A stretch of 64,000 bases of DNA, from NCBI RefSeq assembly GCF_051020955.1, contig NW_027476770.1:78546-142545 (forward strand). Direction: 5' to 3'. The notes beneath the pieces are model-generated. The model ran no database searches. It was not told where the DNA came from and worked only from the letters and a program-made list of their open reading frames with translations. This DNA is from Megalopta genalis. Its lineage: Eukaryota; Arthropoda; Insecta; Hymenoptera; Halictidae. This document shows, piece by piece, positions 41,572-54,223 of this stretch. The position numbers and the translations under genes were made by a program. Position 1 is the stretch's first letter. Every line of letters starts with the position of its first letter.

Positions 41572-44500
41572 ATGGATTAGCTACTTATACTTGTGATATA
41601 CATGATTTAGCTTCAACAGCATGCGAAATAAACGAGTTAGCTTCAAATCCATGCGAAACACATGATTTAGCTTCAACTCAATGCGAATTAGAAGGTTTAT
41701 CTTGGAATCCATGCGAAACGTATGATATAGCTTCAAATACTTGTGGTATACATGATTTAGCTTCAACAGCATGCGAAACAAACGAGTTAGCTTCAAATCC
41801 ATGCGAAACACATGATTTAGCATCAAATCAATGCGAAGTAGAAGGCTGATCTTCGAATCCATGCGAAGCAAATGGTTTAGCTTCAAATACTTGTGATATA
41901 CATGATTTAGCTTCAACAGCATGCGAAACAAACGAGTTAGCTTCAAATCCATGCGAAACACATGATTTAGCTTCAAATCAATGCGAATTAGAAGGGTTAT
42001 CTTGGAATCCATGCGAAACGTATGATATAGCTTCAAATACTTGTGATATACATGATTTAGCTTCAACAGCATGCGAAACAAACGAGTTAGCTTCAAATCC
42101 ATGCGAAACACATGATTTAGCATCAAATCAATGCGAAGTAGGAGGCTGATCATCGAATCCATGCGAAGCAAGTGGTTTAGCTTCTTATACTTGTGATATA
42201 CATGATTTAGCTTCAACAGCATGCGAAATAAACGAGTTAGCTTCAAATCCATGCGAAACACATGATTTAGCTTCAACTCAATGCGAATTAGAAGGGTTAT
42301 CTTAGAATCCATGCGAAACGTATGATATAGCTTCAAATACTTGTGGTATACATGATTTAGCTTCAACAGCATGCGAAACAAACGAGTTAGCTTCAAATCC
42401 ATGCGAAACACATGATTTAGCATCAAATCAATGCGAAGTAGAAGGCTGATCTTCGAATCCATGCGAAGCAAATGGTTTAGCTTCAAATACTTGTGATATA
42501 CATGATTTAGCTTCAACAGCATGCGAAACAAACGAGTTAGCTTCAAATCCATGCGAAACACATGATTTAGCTTCAAATCAATGCGAATTAGAAGGGTTAT
42601 CTTGGAATCCATGCGAAACGTATGATATAGCTTCAAATAATTGTGATATACATGATTTAGCTTCAACAGCATGCGAAACAAACGAGTTAGCTTCAAATCC
42701 ATGCGAAATACATGATTTAGCATCAAATCAATGCGAAGTAGGAGGCTGATCATCGAATCCATGCGAAGCAAGTGGTTTAGCTTCTTATACTTGTGATATA
42801 CATGATTTAGCTTCAACAGTATGCGAAATAAACGAGTTAGCTTCAAATCCATGCGAAACACATGATTTAGCTTCAAATCAATGCGAAGAAGTAGGCATAT
42901 CTTCGAATCCATGCGAAACAAATGGATTGGCTTCTTATACTTGTGATATACATGATTTAGCTTCAACAGCATGCGAAATAAACTAGTTAGCTTCAAATCC
43001 ATGCGAAACACATGCTTTAGCTTCAAATCAATGCGAATTAGAAGGGTTATCTTGGAATCCATGCGAAACGTATGATATAGCTTCAAATACTTGTGGTATA
43101 CATGATTTAGCTTCAATAGCATGCGAAACAAACGAGTTAGCTTCAAATCCATGCGAAACACATGATTTAGCATCAAATCAATGCGAAGTAGAAGGCTGAT
43201 CTTCGAATCCATGCGAAGCAAATGGTTTAGCTTCAAGTACTTGTGATATACATGATTTAGCTTCAACAGCATGCGAAACAAACGAGTTAGCTTCAAATCC
43301 ATGCGAAACACATGATTTAGCTTCAAATCAATGCGAATTAGAAGGGTTATCTTGGAATCCATGCGAAACGTATGATATAGCTTCAAATACTTGTGATATA
43401 CATGATTTAGCTTCAACAGCATGCGAAACAAACGAGTTAGCTTCAAAACCGAGCGAAACACATGATTTAGCCTCAAATCAATGCGAAGTAGAAGGCTTAG
43501 CTTCGAATCAATGCGAATTAGAAGGGTTATCTTGGAATCCATGCGAAACGTATGATATAGCTTCAAATACTTGTGATATACATGATTTAGCTTCAACAGC
43601 ATGCGAAACAAACGAGTTAGCTTCAAATCCATGCGAAACACATGATTTAGCATCAAATCAATGCGAAGAAGGAGGCTGATCATCGAATCCATGCGAAGCA
43701 AGTGGTTTAGCTTCAAATACTTGTGATATACATGATTTAGCTTCAACAGCATGCGAAACAAATGAGTTATCTTCAAATCCAAGCGAAACACATGATTTAG
43801 CTGCAAATCAATGCGAATTAGAAGGGTTATATTCGAATCCATGCGAAACAAATGATATAGCTTCAAATACTTGTGATATACATGATTTAACTTCAACAGC
43901 ATCCGAAACAAACGTGCTAGATTCAAATCCATGCGAAACACATGATTTAGCTTCAAAACAATGCGAAGAAGTAGGCATATCTTCGAATCCATGCGTAACA
44001 AATGGATTAGCTTCTTATACTTGTGATATACATGATTTAGCTTCAACAGCATGCGAAATAAACGAGTTAGCTTCAAATCCATGCGAAACACATGATTTAG
44101 CTTCAACTCAATGCGAATTAGAAGGTTTATCTTGGAATCCATGCGAAACGTATGATATAGCTTCAAATACTTGTGGTATACATGATTTAGCTTCAACAGC
44201 ATGCGAAACAAACGAGTTAGCTTCAAATCCATGCGAAACACATGATTTAGCATCAAATCAATGCGAAGTAGAAGGCTGATCTTCGAATCCATGCGAAGCA
44301 AATGGTTTAGCTTCAAATACTTGTGATATACATGATTTAGCTTCAACAGCATGCGAAACAAACGAGTTAGCTTCAAATCCATGCGAAACACATGATTTAG
44401 CTTCAAATCAATGCGAATTAGAAGGGTTATCTTGGAATCCATGCGAAACGTATGATATAGCTTCAAATACTTGTGATATACATGATTTAGCTTCAACAGC

Positions 44501-46217
44501 ATGCGAAACAAACGAGTTAGCTTCAAATCCATGCGAAACACATGATTTAGCATCAAATCAATGCGAAGTAGGAGGCTGATCATCGAATCCATGCGAAGCA
44601 AGTGGTTTAGCTTCAAATACTTGTGATATACATGATTTAGCTTCAACAGCATGCGAAACAAATGAGTTATCTTCAAATCCAAGCGAAACACATGATTTAT
44701 CTTCAAATCTATGCGAATTAGAAGGGTTATCTTGGAATCCATGCGAAACGTATGATATAGCTTCAAATACTTGTGATATACATGATTTAGCTTCAACAGC
44801 ATGCGAAACAAACGAGTTAGCTTCAAATCCATGCGAAACACATGATTTAGCATCAAATCAATGCGAAGTAGAAGGCTGATCTTCGAATCCATGCGAAGCA
44901 AATGGTTTAGCTTCAAATACTTGTGATATACATGATTTAGCTTCAACAGCATGCGAAACAAACGAGTTAGCTTCAAATCCATGCGAAACACATGATTTAG
45001 CTTCAAATCAATGCGAATTAGAAGGGTTATCTTGGAATCCATGCGAAACGTATGATATAGCTTCAAATACTTGTGATATACATGATTTAGCTTCAACAGC
45101 ATGCGAAACAAACGAGTTAGCTTCAAATCCATGCGAAACACATGATTTAGCATCAAATCAATGCGAAGTAGGAGGCTGATCATCGAATCCATGCGAAGCA
45201 AGTGGTTTAGCTTCTTATACTTGTGATATACATGATTTAGCTTCAACAGTATGCGAAATAAACGAGTTAGCTTCAAATCCATGCGAAACACATGATTTAG
45301 CTTCAACTCAATGCGAATTAGAAGGGTTATCTTGGAATCCATGCGAAACGTATGATATAGCTTCAAATACTTGTGGTATACATGATTTAGCTTCAGCAGC
45401 ATGCGAAACAAACGAGTTAGCTTCAAATCCATGCGAAACACATGATTTAGCATCAAATCAATGCGAAGTAGAAGGCTGATCTTCGAATCCATGCGAAGCA
45501 AATGGTTTAGCTTCAAATACTTGTGATATACATGATTTAGCTTCAACAGCATGCGAAACAAACGAGTTAGCTTCAAATCCATGCGAAACACATGATTTAG
45601 CTTCAAATCAATGCGAATTAGAAGGGTTATCTTGGAATCCATGCGAAACGTATGATATATCTTCAAATACTTGTGATATACATGATTTAGCTTCAACAGC
45701 ATGCGAAACAAACGAGTTAGCTTCAAATCCATGCGAAACACATGATTTAGCATCAAATCAATGCGAAGTAGGAGGCTGATCATCGAATCCATGCGAAGCA
45801 AGTGGTTTAGCTTCAAATACTTGTGATATACATGATTTAGCTTCAACAGCATGCGAAACAAATGAGTTATCTTCAAATCCAAGCGAAACACATGATTTGT
45901 CTTCAAATCTATGCGAATTAGAAGGGTTATCTTGGAATCCATGCGAAACGTATGATATAGCTTCAAATACTTGTGATATACATGATTTAGCTTCAACAGC
46001 ATGCGAAACAAGCGAGTTAGCTTCAAAACCGAGCGAAACACATGATTTAGCCTCAAATCAATGCGAAGTAGAAGGCTTAGCATCGAATAAATGCGAAACA
46101 AATGGTTTAGCTTCAAATACTTGTGATATATATGATTTAGCTTCAACAGCATGCGAAACAAACGAGTTAGCTTCAAATCCATGCGAAACACATGATTTAG
46201 CTTCAAATCAATGCGAA
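37522..46217. repeat. Duplicated 1.4-kb block (offset 7,260 bp)
   Basis: Bases of about 37,522-38,957 match about 44,782-46,217 at 7,260 bp (242 monomers). Both carry two rare changes in the same order: cttcagcagc at 38,131 and 45,391, and tatgatatatcttc at 38,391 and 45,651. The copies end where 38,957 and 46,217 diverge into different D-type units. Confidence 0.8.
38870..41330. repeat. Second copy of the 1,050-bp duplication (offset 8,490 bp)
   Basis: Bases of about 30,380-32,820 match about 38,870-41,310 at 8,490 bp (283 monomers). The 1,050-bp pair inside is reproduced: attcgaatcc at 39,451 and 40,501, and atccatgagaagc at about 39,907 and 40,957. The simplest order of events is a 1,050-bp duplication first, then copying of the pair as a unit. 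Confidence 0.83.
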
Positions 46218-46716
46218 GTAGGAGGCTTATCTTCGATCCCATGCGATACAAATGGTTTAGCTTCAAATACTTGTGATATACATGATTTAGCTTCAACAGC
46301 ATGCGAAACAAACGAGTTAGCTTCAAATCCATGCGAAACACATGATTTAGCATTAAATCAATGCGAAGTAGAAGGCTGATCTTCGAATCCATGCGTAACA
46401 AATGGTTTAGCTTCAAATACTTGTGATATACATGATTTAGCTTCAACAGCATGCGAAACAAACGAGTTAGCTTCAAATCCAAGCGAAACACATGATTTAT
46501 CTTCAAATCTATGCGAAGTAGAAAGTTTAGCTTCGAATCCATGCGAAACGAATAGTTTAGCTTCAAATACTTGTGATATACATGATTCAGCTTCAACTGC
46601 ATGCGAAACAAACGAGTTAGCTTTAAATCCATGCGAAACACATGATTTAGATTAAAATCAATGCGAAGTAGAAGGCTTATCTTCGAATCCATGCGAAACA
46701 AATGGTTTTGCTTCAA
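41581..46716 (-). other. Minus-strand open frame (1,712 codons), probably not a gene
   Basis: Third part of the long minus-strand frame over the uniform core of the array. It ends at the TAG at 41,581 and is bounded upstream by gctacaactgc at 46,740. That variant belongs to the unit that also carries the eight-A run. The translated pattern is unchanged, and both frame ends are set by repeat variants and not by gene-like boundaries. Confidence 0.65.
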
Positions 46717-49700
46717 ATACTTGTGATATACATGATTTAGCTACAACTGCATGCGAAAAAAAACGAGTTAGCTTCAAAACCAAGCGAAACACATGATTTA
46801 GCCTCAAATCAATGCGAAGTAGAAGGCTTAGCTTCGAATAAATGCGAAACAAATGGTTTAGCTTCAAATACTTGTGATATACATGATTTAGCTTCAACAG
46901 CATGCGAAACAAATGAGTTATCTTCAAATCCAAGCGAAACACATGATTTAGCTTCAAATTAATGCGAATTAGAAGGGTTATCTTCGAATCCATGCGAAAC
47001 AAATGATATAGCTTCAAATACTTGTGATATACATGATTTAACTTCAACAGCATCCGAAACAAACGAGTTAGATTCAAATCCATGCGAAACACATGATTTA
47101 GCTTCAAAACAATGCGAAGAAGTAGACATATCTTCGAATCCATGCGTAACAAATGGTTTAGCTTCAAATACTTGTGATATGCATGATTTAGCTTCAACTA
47201 CTAGCGAAAAAAACGAGTTAGCTTCAAATCCAAGCGAAACACATGATTTAGCTTCAAATCAATGCGAATTAGAAGGGTTATCTTCGAATCCATGCGTAAC
47301 AAATGATATTGCTTCAAATACTTGTGATATACATGATTTAACTTCAACAGCATCCGAAACAAACGAGTTAGATTCAAATCCATGCGAAACACATGATTTA
47401 GCTTCAAATCAATGCGAAGTAGAAGGCTTAGCTTCGAATCAATGCGAATTAGAAGGGTTATCTTGGAATCCATGCGAAACGTATGATATAGCTTCTTATA
47501 CTTGTGATATACATGATTTAGCTTCAACAGCATGCGAAATAAACTAGTTAGCTTCAAATCCATGCGAAACACATGCTTTAGCTTCAAATCAATGCGAATT
47601 AGAAGGGTTATCTTGGAATCCATGCGAAACGTATGATATAGCTTCAAATACTTGTGGTATACATGATTTAGCTTCAATAGCATGCGAAACAAACGAGTTA
47701 GCTTCAAATCCATGCGAAACACATGATTTAGCATCAAATCAATGCGAAGTAGAAGGCTGATCTTCGAATCCATGCGAAGCAAATGGTTTAGCTTCAAGTA
47801 CTTGTGATATACATGATTTAGCTTCAACAGCATGCGAAACAAACGAGTTAGCTTCAAATCCATGCGAAACACATGATTTAGCTTCAAATCAATGCGAATT
47901 AGAAGGGTTATCTTGGAATCCATGCGAAACGTATGATATAGCTTCAAATACTTGTGATATACATGATTTAGCTTCAACAGCATGCGAAACAAACGAGTTA
48001 GCTTCAAAACCGAGGGAAACACATGATTTAGCCTCAAATCAATGCGAAGTAGAAGGCTTAGCTTCGAATCAATGCGAATTAGAAGGGTTATCTTGGAATC
48101 CATGCGAAACGTATGATATAGCTTCAAATACTTGTGATATACATGATTTAGCTTCAACAGCATGCGAAACAAACGAGTTAGCTTCAAATCCATGCGAAAC
48201 ACATGATTTAGCATCAAATCAATGCGAAGAAGGAGGCTGATCATCGAATCCATGCGAAGCAAGTGGTTTAGCTTCAAATACTTGTGATATACATGATTTA
48301 GCTTCAACAGCATGCGAAACAAATGAGTTATCTTCAAATCCAAGCGAAACACATGATTTAGCTTCAAATCAATGCGAATTAGAAGGATTATATTCGAATC
48401 CATGCGAAACAAATGATATAGCTTCAAATACTTGTGATATACATGATTTAACTTCAACAACATCCGAAACAAACGAGCTAGATTCAAATCCATGCGAAAC
48501 ACATGATTTAGCTTCAAAACAATGCGAAGTAGAAGGCTGATCTTCGAATCCATGCGTAACAAATGGTTTAGCTTCAAATACTTGTGATATACATGATTTA
48601 GCTTCAACAGCATGCGAAACAAACGAGTTAGCTTCAAATCCAAGCGAAACACATGATTTATCTTCAAATCTATGCGAAGTAGAAAGTTTAGCTTCGAATC
48701 CATGCGAAACGAATAGTTTAGCTTCAAATACTTGTGATATACATGATTCAGCTTCAACTGCATGCGAAACAAACGAGTTAGCTTTAAATCCATGCGAAAC
48801 ACATGATTTAGATTAAAATCAATGCGAAGTAGAAGGCTTATCTTCGAATCCATGCGAAACAAATGGTTTTGCTTCAAATACTTGTGATATACATGATTTA
48901 GCTACAACTGCATGCGAAAAAAAACGAGTTAGCTTCAAAACCAAGCGAAACACATGATTTAGCCTCAAATCAATGCGAAGTAGAAGGCTTAGCTTCGAAT
49001 AAATGCGAAACAAATGGTTTAGCTTCAAATACTTGTGATATACATGATTTAGCTTCAACAGCATGCGAAACAAATGAGTTATCTTCAAATCCAAGCGAAA
49101 CACATGATTTAGCTTCAAATTAATGCGAATTAGAAGGGTTATCTTCGAATCCATGCGAAACAAATGATATAGCTTCAAATACTTGTGATATACATGATTT
49201 AACTTCAACAGCATCCGAAACAAACGAGTTAGATTCAAATCCATGCGAAACACATGATTTAGCTTCAAAACAATGCGAAGAAGTAGACATATCTTCGAAT
49301 CCATGCGTAACAAATGGTTTAGCTTCAAATACTTGTGATATGCATGATTTAGCTTCAACTACTAGCGAAAAAAACGAGTTAGCTTCAAATCCAAGCGAAA
49401 CACATGATTTAGCTTCAAATCAATGCGAATTAGAAGGGTTATCTTCGAATCCATGCGAAACAAATGATATTGCTTCAAATACTTGTGATATACATGATTT
49501 AACTTCAACAGCATCCGAAACAAACGAGTTAGATTCAAATCCATGCGAAACACATGATTTAGCTTCAAATCAATGCGAAGTAGAAGGCTTAGCTTCGAAT
49601 CAATGCGAATTAGAAGGGTTATCTTGGAATCCATGCGAAACGTATGATATAGCTTCTTATACTTGTGATATACATGATTTAGCTTCAACAGCATGCGAAA

Positions 49701-50690
49701 TAAACTAGTTAGCTTCAAATCCATGCGAAACACATGCTTTAGCTTGAAATCAATGCGAATTAGAAGGGTTATCTTGGAATCCATGCGAAACGTATGATAT
49801 AGCTTCAAATACTTGTGGTATACATGATTTAGCTTCAATAGCATGCGAAACAAACGAGTTAGCTTCAAATCCATGCGAAACACATGATTTAGCATCAAAT
49901 CAATGCGAAGTAGAAGGCTGATCTTCGAATCCATGCGAAGCAAATGGTTTAGCTTCAAGTACTTGTGATATACATGATTTAGCTTCAACAGCATGCGAAA
50001 CAAACGAGTTAGCTTCAAATCCATGCGAAACACATGATTTAGCTTCAAATCAATGCGAATTAGAAGGGTTATCTTGGAATCCATGCGAAACGTATGATAT
50101 AGCTTCAAATACTTGTGATATACATGATTTAGCTTCAACAGCATGCGAAACAAACGAGTTAGCTTCAAAACCGAGCGAAACACATGATTTAGCCTCAAAT
50201 CAATGCGAAGTAGAAGGCTTAGCTTCGAATCAATGCGAATTAGAAGGGTTATCTTGGAATCCATGCGAAACGTATGATATAGCTTCAAATACTTGTGATA
50301 TACATGATTTAGCTTCAACAGCATGCGAAACAAACGAGTTAGCTTCAAATCCATGCGAAACACATGATTTAGCATCAAATCAATGCGAAGAAGGAGGCTG
50401 ATCATCGAATCCATGCGAAGCAAGTGGTTTAGCTTCAAATACTTGTGATATACATGATTTAGCTTCAACAGCATGCGAAACAAATGAGTTATCTTCAAAT
50501 CCAAGCGAAACACATGATTTAGCTTCAAATCAATGCGAATTAGAAGGATTATATTCGAATCCATGCGAAACAAATGATATAGCTTCAAATACTTGTGATA
50601 TACATGATTTAACTTCAACAACATCCGAAACAAACGAGCTAGATTCAAATCCATGCGAAACACATGATTTAGCTTCAAAACAATGCGAAG
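46352..50690. repeat. 2,161-bp tandem repeat
   Basis: Bases of about 46,352-48,530 are followed by a near-identical copy at about 48,513-50,690. The period is 2,161 bp: 72 monomers plus one extra A in an eight-A run (46,756-46,763 and 48,917-48,924). The visible differences include atccatgcgtaac at 47,288 against atccatgcgaaac at 49,449. Confidence 0.9.
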
Positions 50691-51385
50691 AAGTAGGCAT
50701 ATCTTCGAATCCATGCGTAACAAATGGATTAGCTTCTTATACTTGTGATATACATGATTTAGCTTCAACAGCATGCGAAATAAACGAGTTAGCTTCAAAT
50801 CCATGCGAAACACATGATTTAGCTTCAACTCAATGCGAATTAGAAGGTTTATCTTGGAATCCATACGAAACGTATGATATAGCTTCAAATACTTGTGGTA
50901 TACATGATTTAGCTTCAACAGCATGCGAAACAAACGAGTTAGCTTCAAATCCATGCGAAACACATGATTTAGCATCAAATCAATGCGAAGTAGAAGGCTG
51001 ATCTTCGAATCCATGCGAAGCAAATGGTTTAGCTTCAAATACTTGTGATATACATGATTTAGCTTCAACAGCATGCGAAACAAACGAGTTAGCTTCAAAT
51101 CCATGCGAAACACATGATTTAGCTTCAAATCAATGCGAATTAGAAGGGTTATCTTGGAATCCATGCGAAACGTATGATATAGCTTCAAATACTTGTGATA
51201 TACATGATTTAGCTTCAACAGCATGCGAAACAAACGAGTTAGCTTCAAGTCCATGCGAAACACATGATTTAGCATCAAATCAATGCGAAGTAGGAGGCTG
51301 ATCATCGAATCCATGCGAAGCAAGTGGTTTAGCTTCTTATACTTGTGATATACATGATTTAGCTTCAACAGCATGCGAAATAAAC

Positions 51386-53799
51386 GAGTTAGCTTCAAAT
51401 CCATGCGAAACACATGATTTAGCTTCAACTCAATGCGAATTAGAAGGGTTATCTTGGAATCCATGCGAAACGTATGATATAGCTTCAAATACTTGTGGTA
51501 TACATGATTTAGCTTCAACAGCATGCGAAACAAACGAGTTAGCTTCAAATCCATGCGAAACACATGATTTAGCATCAAATCAATGCGAAGTAGGAGGCTG
51601 ATCTTCGAATCCATGCGAAGCAAATGGTTTAGCTTCAAATACTTGTGATATACATGATTTAGCTTCAACAGCATGCAAAACAAACGAGTTAGCTTCAAAT
51701 CCATGCGAAACACATGATTTAGCTTCAAATCAATGCGAATTAGAAGGGTTATCTTGGAATCCATGCGAAACGTATGATATAGCTTCAAATACTTGTGATA
51801 TACATGATTTAGCTTCAACAGCATGCGAAACAAACGAGTTAGCTTCAAATCCATGCGAAACACATGATTTAGCATCAAATCAATGCGAAGTAGGAGGCTG
51901 ATCATCGAATCCATGCGAAGCAAGTGGTTTAGCTTCAAATACTTGTGATATACATGATTTAGCTTCAACAGCATGCGAAACAAACGAGTTAGCTTCAAAT
52001 CCATGCGAAACACATGATTTAGCTTCAAATCAATGCGAAGTAGGAGGCTTATCTTCGATCCCATGCGATACAAATGGTTTAGCTTCAAATACTTGTGATA
52101 TACATGATTTAGCTTCAACAGCATGCGAAACAAACGAGTTAGCTTCAAATCCATGCGAAACACATGATTTAGCATTAAATCAATGCGAAGTAGAAGGCTG
52201 ATCTTCGAATCCATGCGTAACAAATGGTTTAGCTTCAAATACTTGTGATATACATGATTTAGCTTCAACAGCATGCGAAACAAACGAGTTAGCTTCAAAT
52301 CCAAGCGAAACACATGATTTATCTTCAAATCTATGCGAAGTAGAAAGCTTAGCTTCGAATCCATGCGAAACGAATAGTTTAGCTTCAAATACTTGTGATA
52401 TACATGATTCAGCTTCAACTGCATGCGAAACAAACGAGTTAGCTTTAAATCCATGCGAAACACATGATTTAGATTAAAATCAATGCGAAGTAGAAGGCTT
52501 ATCTTCGAATCCATGCGAAACAAATGGTTTTGCTTCAAATACTTGTGACATACATGATTTAGCTACAACTGCATGCGAAAAAAAACGAGTTAGCTTCAAA
52601 TCCATGCGAAACACATGATTTAGCTTCAACTCAATGCGAATTAGAAGGGTTATCTTGGAATCCATGCGAAACGTATGATATAGCTTCAAATACTTGTGGT
52701 ATACATGATTTAGCTTCAACAGCATGCGAAACAAACGAGTTAGCTTCAAATCCATGCGAAACACATGATTTAGCATCAAATCAATGCGAAGTAGGAGGCT
52801 GATCTTCGAATCCATGCGAAGCAAATGGTTTAGCTTCAAATACTTGTGATATACATGATTTAGCTTCAACAGCATGCGAAACAAACGAGTTAGCTTCAAA
52901 TCCATGCGAAACACATGATTTAGCTTCAAATCAATGCGAATTAGAAGGGTTATCTTGGAATCCATGCGAAACGTATGATATAGCTTCAAATACTTGTGAT
53001 ATACATGATTTAGCTTCAACAGCATGCGAAACAAACGAGTTAGCTTCAAATCCATGCGAAACACATGATTTAGCATCAAATCAATGCGAAGTAGGAGGCT
53101 GATCATCGAATCCATGCGAAGCAAGTGGTTTAGCTTCAAATACTTGTGATATACATGATTTAGCTTCAACAGCATGCGAAACAAACGAGTTAGCTTCAAA
53201 TCCATGCGAAACACATGATTTAGCTTCAAATCAATGCGAAGTAGGAGGCTTATCTTCGATCCCATGCGATACAAATGGTTTAGCTTCAAATACTTGTGAT
53301 ATACATGATTTAGCTTCAACAGCATGCGAAACAAACGAGTTAGCTTCAAATCCATGCGAAACACATGATTTAGCATTAAATCAATGCGAAGTAGAAGGCT
53401 GATCTTCGAATCCATGCGTAACAAATGGTTTAGCTTCAAATACTTGTGATATACATGATTTAGCTTCAACAGCATGCGAAACAAACGAGTTAGCTTCAAA
53501 TCCAAGCGAAACACATGATTTATCTTCAAATCTATGCGAAGTAGAAAGCTTAGCTTCGAATCCATGCGAAACGAATAGTTTAGCTTCAAATACTTGTGAT
53601 ATACATGATTCAGCTTCAACTGCATGCGAAACAAACGAGTTAGCTTTAAATCCATGCGAAACACATGATTTAGATTAAAATCAATGCGAAGTAGAAGGCT
53701 TATCTTCGAATCCATGCGAAACAAATGGTTTTGCTTCAAATACTTGTGACATACATGATTTAGCTACAACTGCATGCGAAAAAAAACGAGTTAGCTTCA
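51386..53799. repeat. 1,201-bp tandem repeat
   Basis: Bases of about 51,386-52,598 repeat directly at about 52,587-53,799. The period is 40 monomers plus the same extra A in an eight-A run (52,578-52,585 and 53,779-53,786). I saw no or almost no other differences between the copies, so this is among the youngest duplications in the window. Confidence 0.9.
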
Positions 53800-54223
53800 A
53801 AACCAAGCGAAACACATGATTTAGCCTCAAATCAATGCGAAGTAGAAGGCTTAGCTTCGAATAAATGCGAAACAAATGGTTTAGCTTCAAATACTTGTGA
53901 TATACATGATTTAGCTTCAACAGCATGCGAAACAAATGAGTTATCTTCAAATCCAAGCGAAACACATGATTTAGCTTCAAATCAATGCGAATTAGAAGGG
54001 TTATCTTCGAATCCATGCGAAACAAATGATATAGCTTCAAATACTTGTGATATAAATGATTTAACTTCAACAGCATCCGAAACAAACGAGTTAGATTCAA
54101 ATCCATGCGAAACACATGATTTAGCTTCAAAACAATGCGAAGAAGTAGGCATATCTTCGAATCCATGCGTAACAAATGGTTCAGCTTCAAATACTTGTGA
54201 TATGCATGATTTAGCTTCAACTA

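Larger units (their letters stand above)
32807..44614. repeat. Duplicated 2.3-kb block (offset 9,540 bp)
   Basis: Bases of about 32,807-35,074 match about 42,347-44,614 at 9,540 bp (318 monomers). Shared variants include ctgcaaatcaatgcg at 34,261 and 43,801 and the aaactagttag variant (in-frame TAG) at about 33,440 and 42,980. One visible difference is aacgagctag at 34,371 against aacgtgctag at 43,911. Confidence 0.8.
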
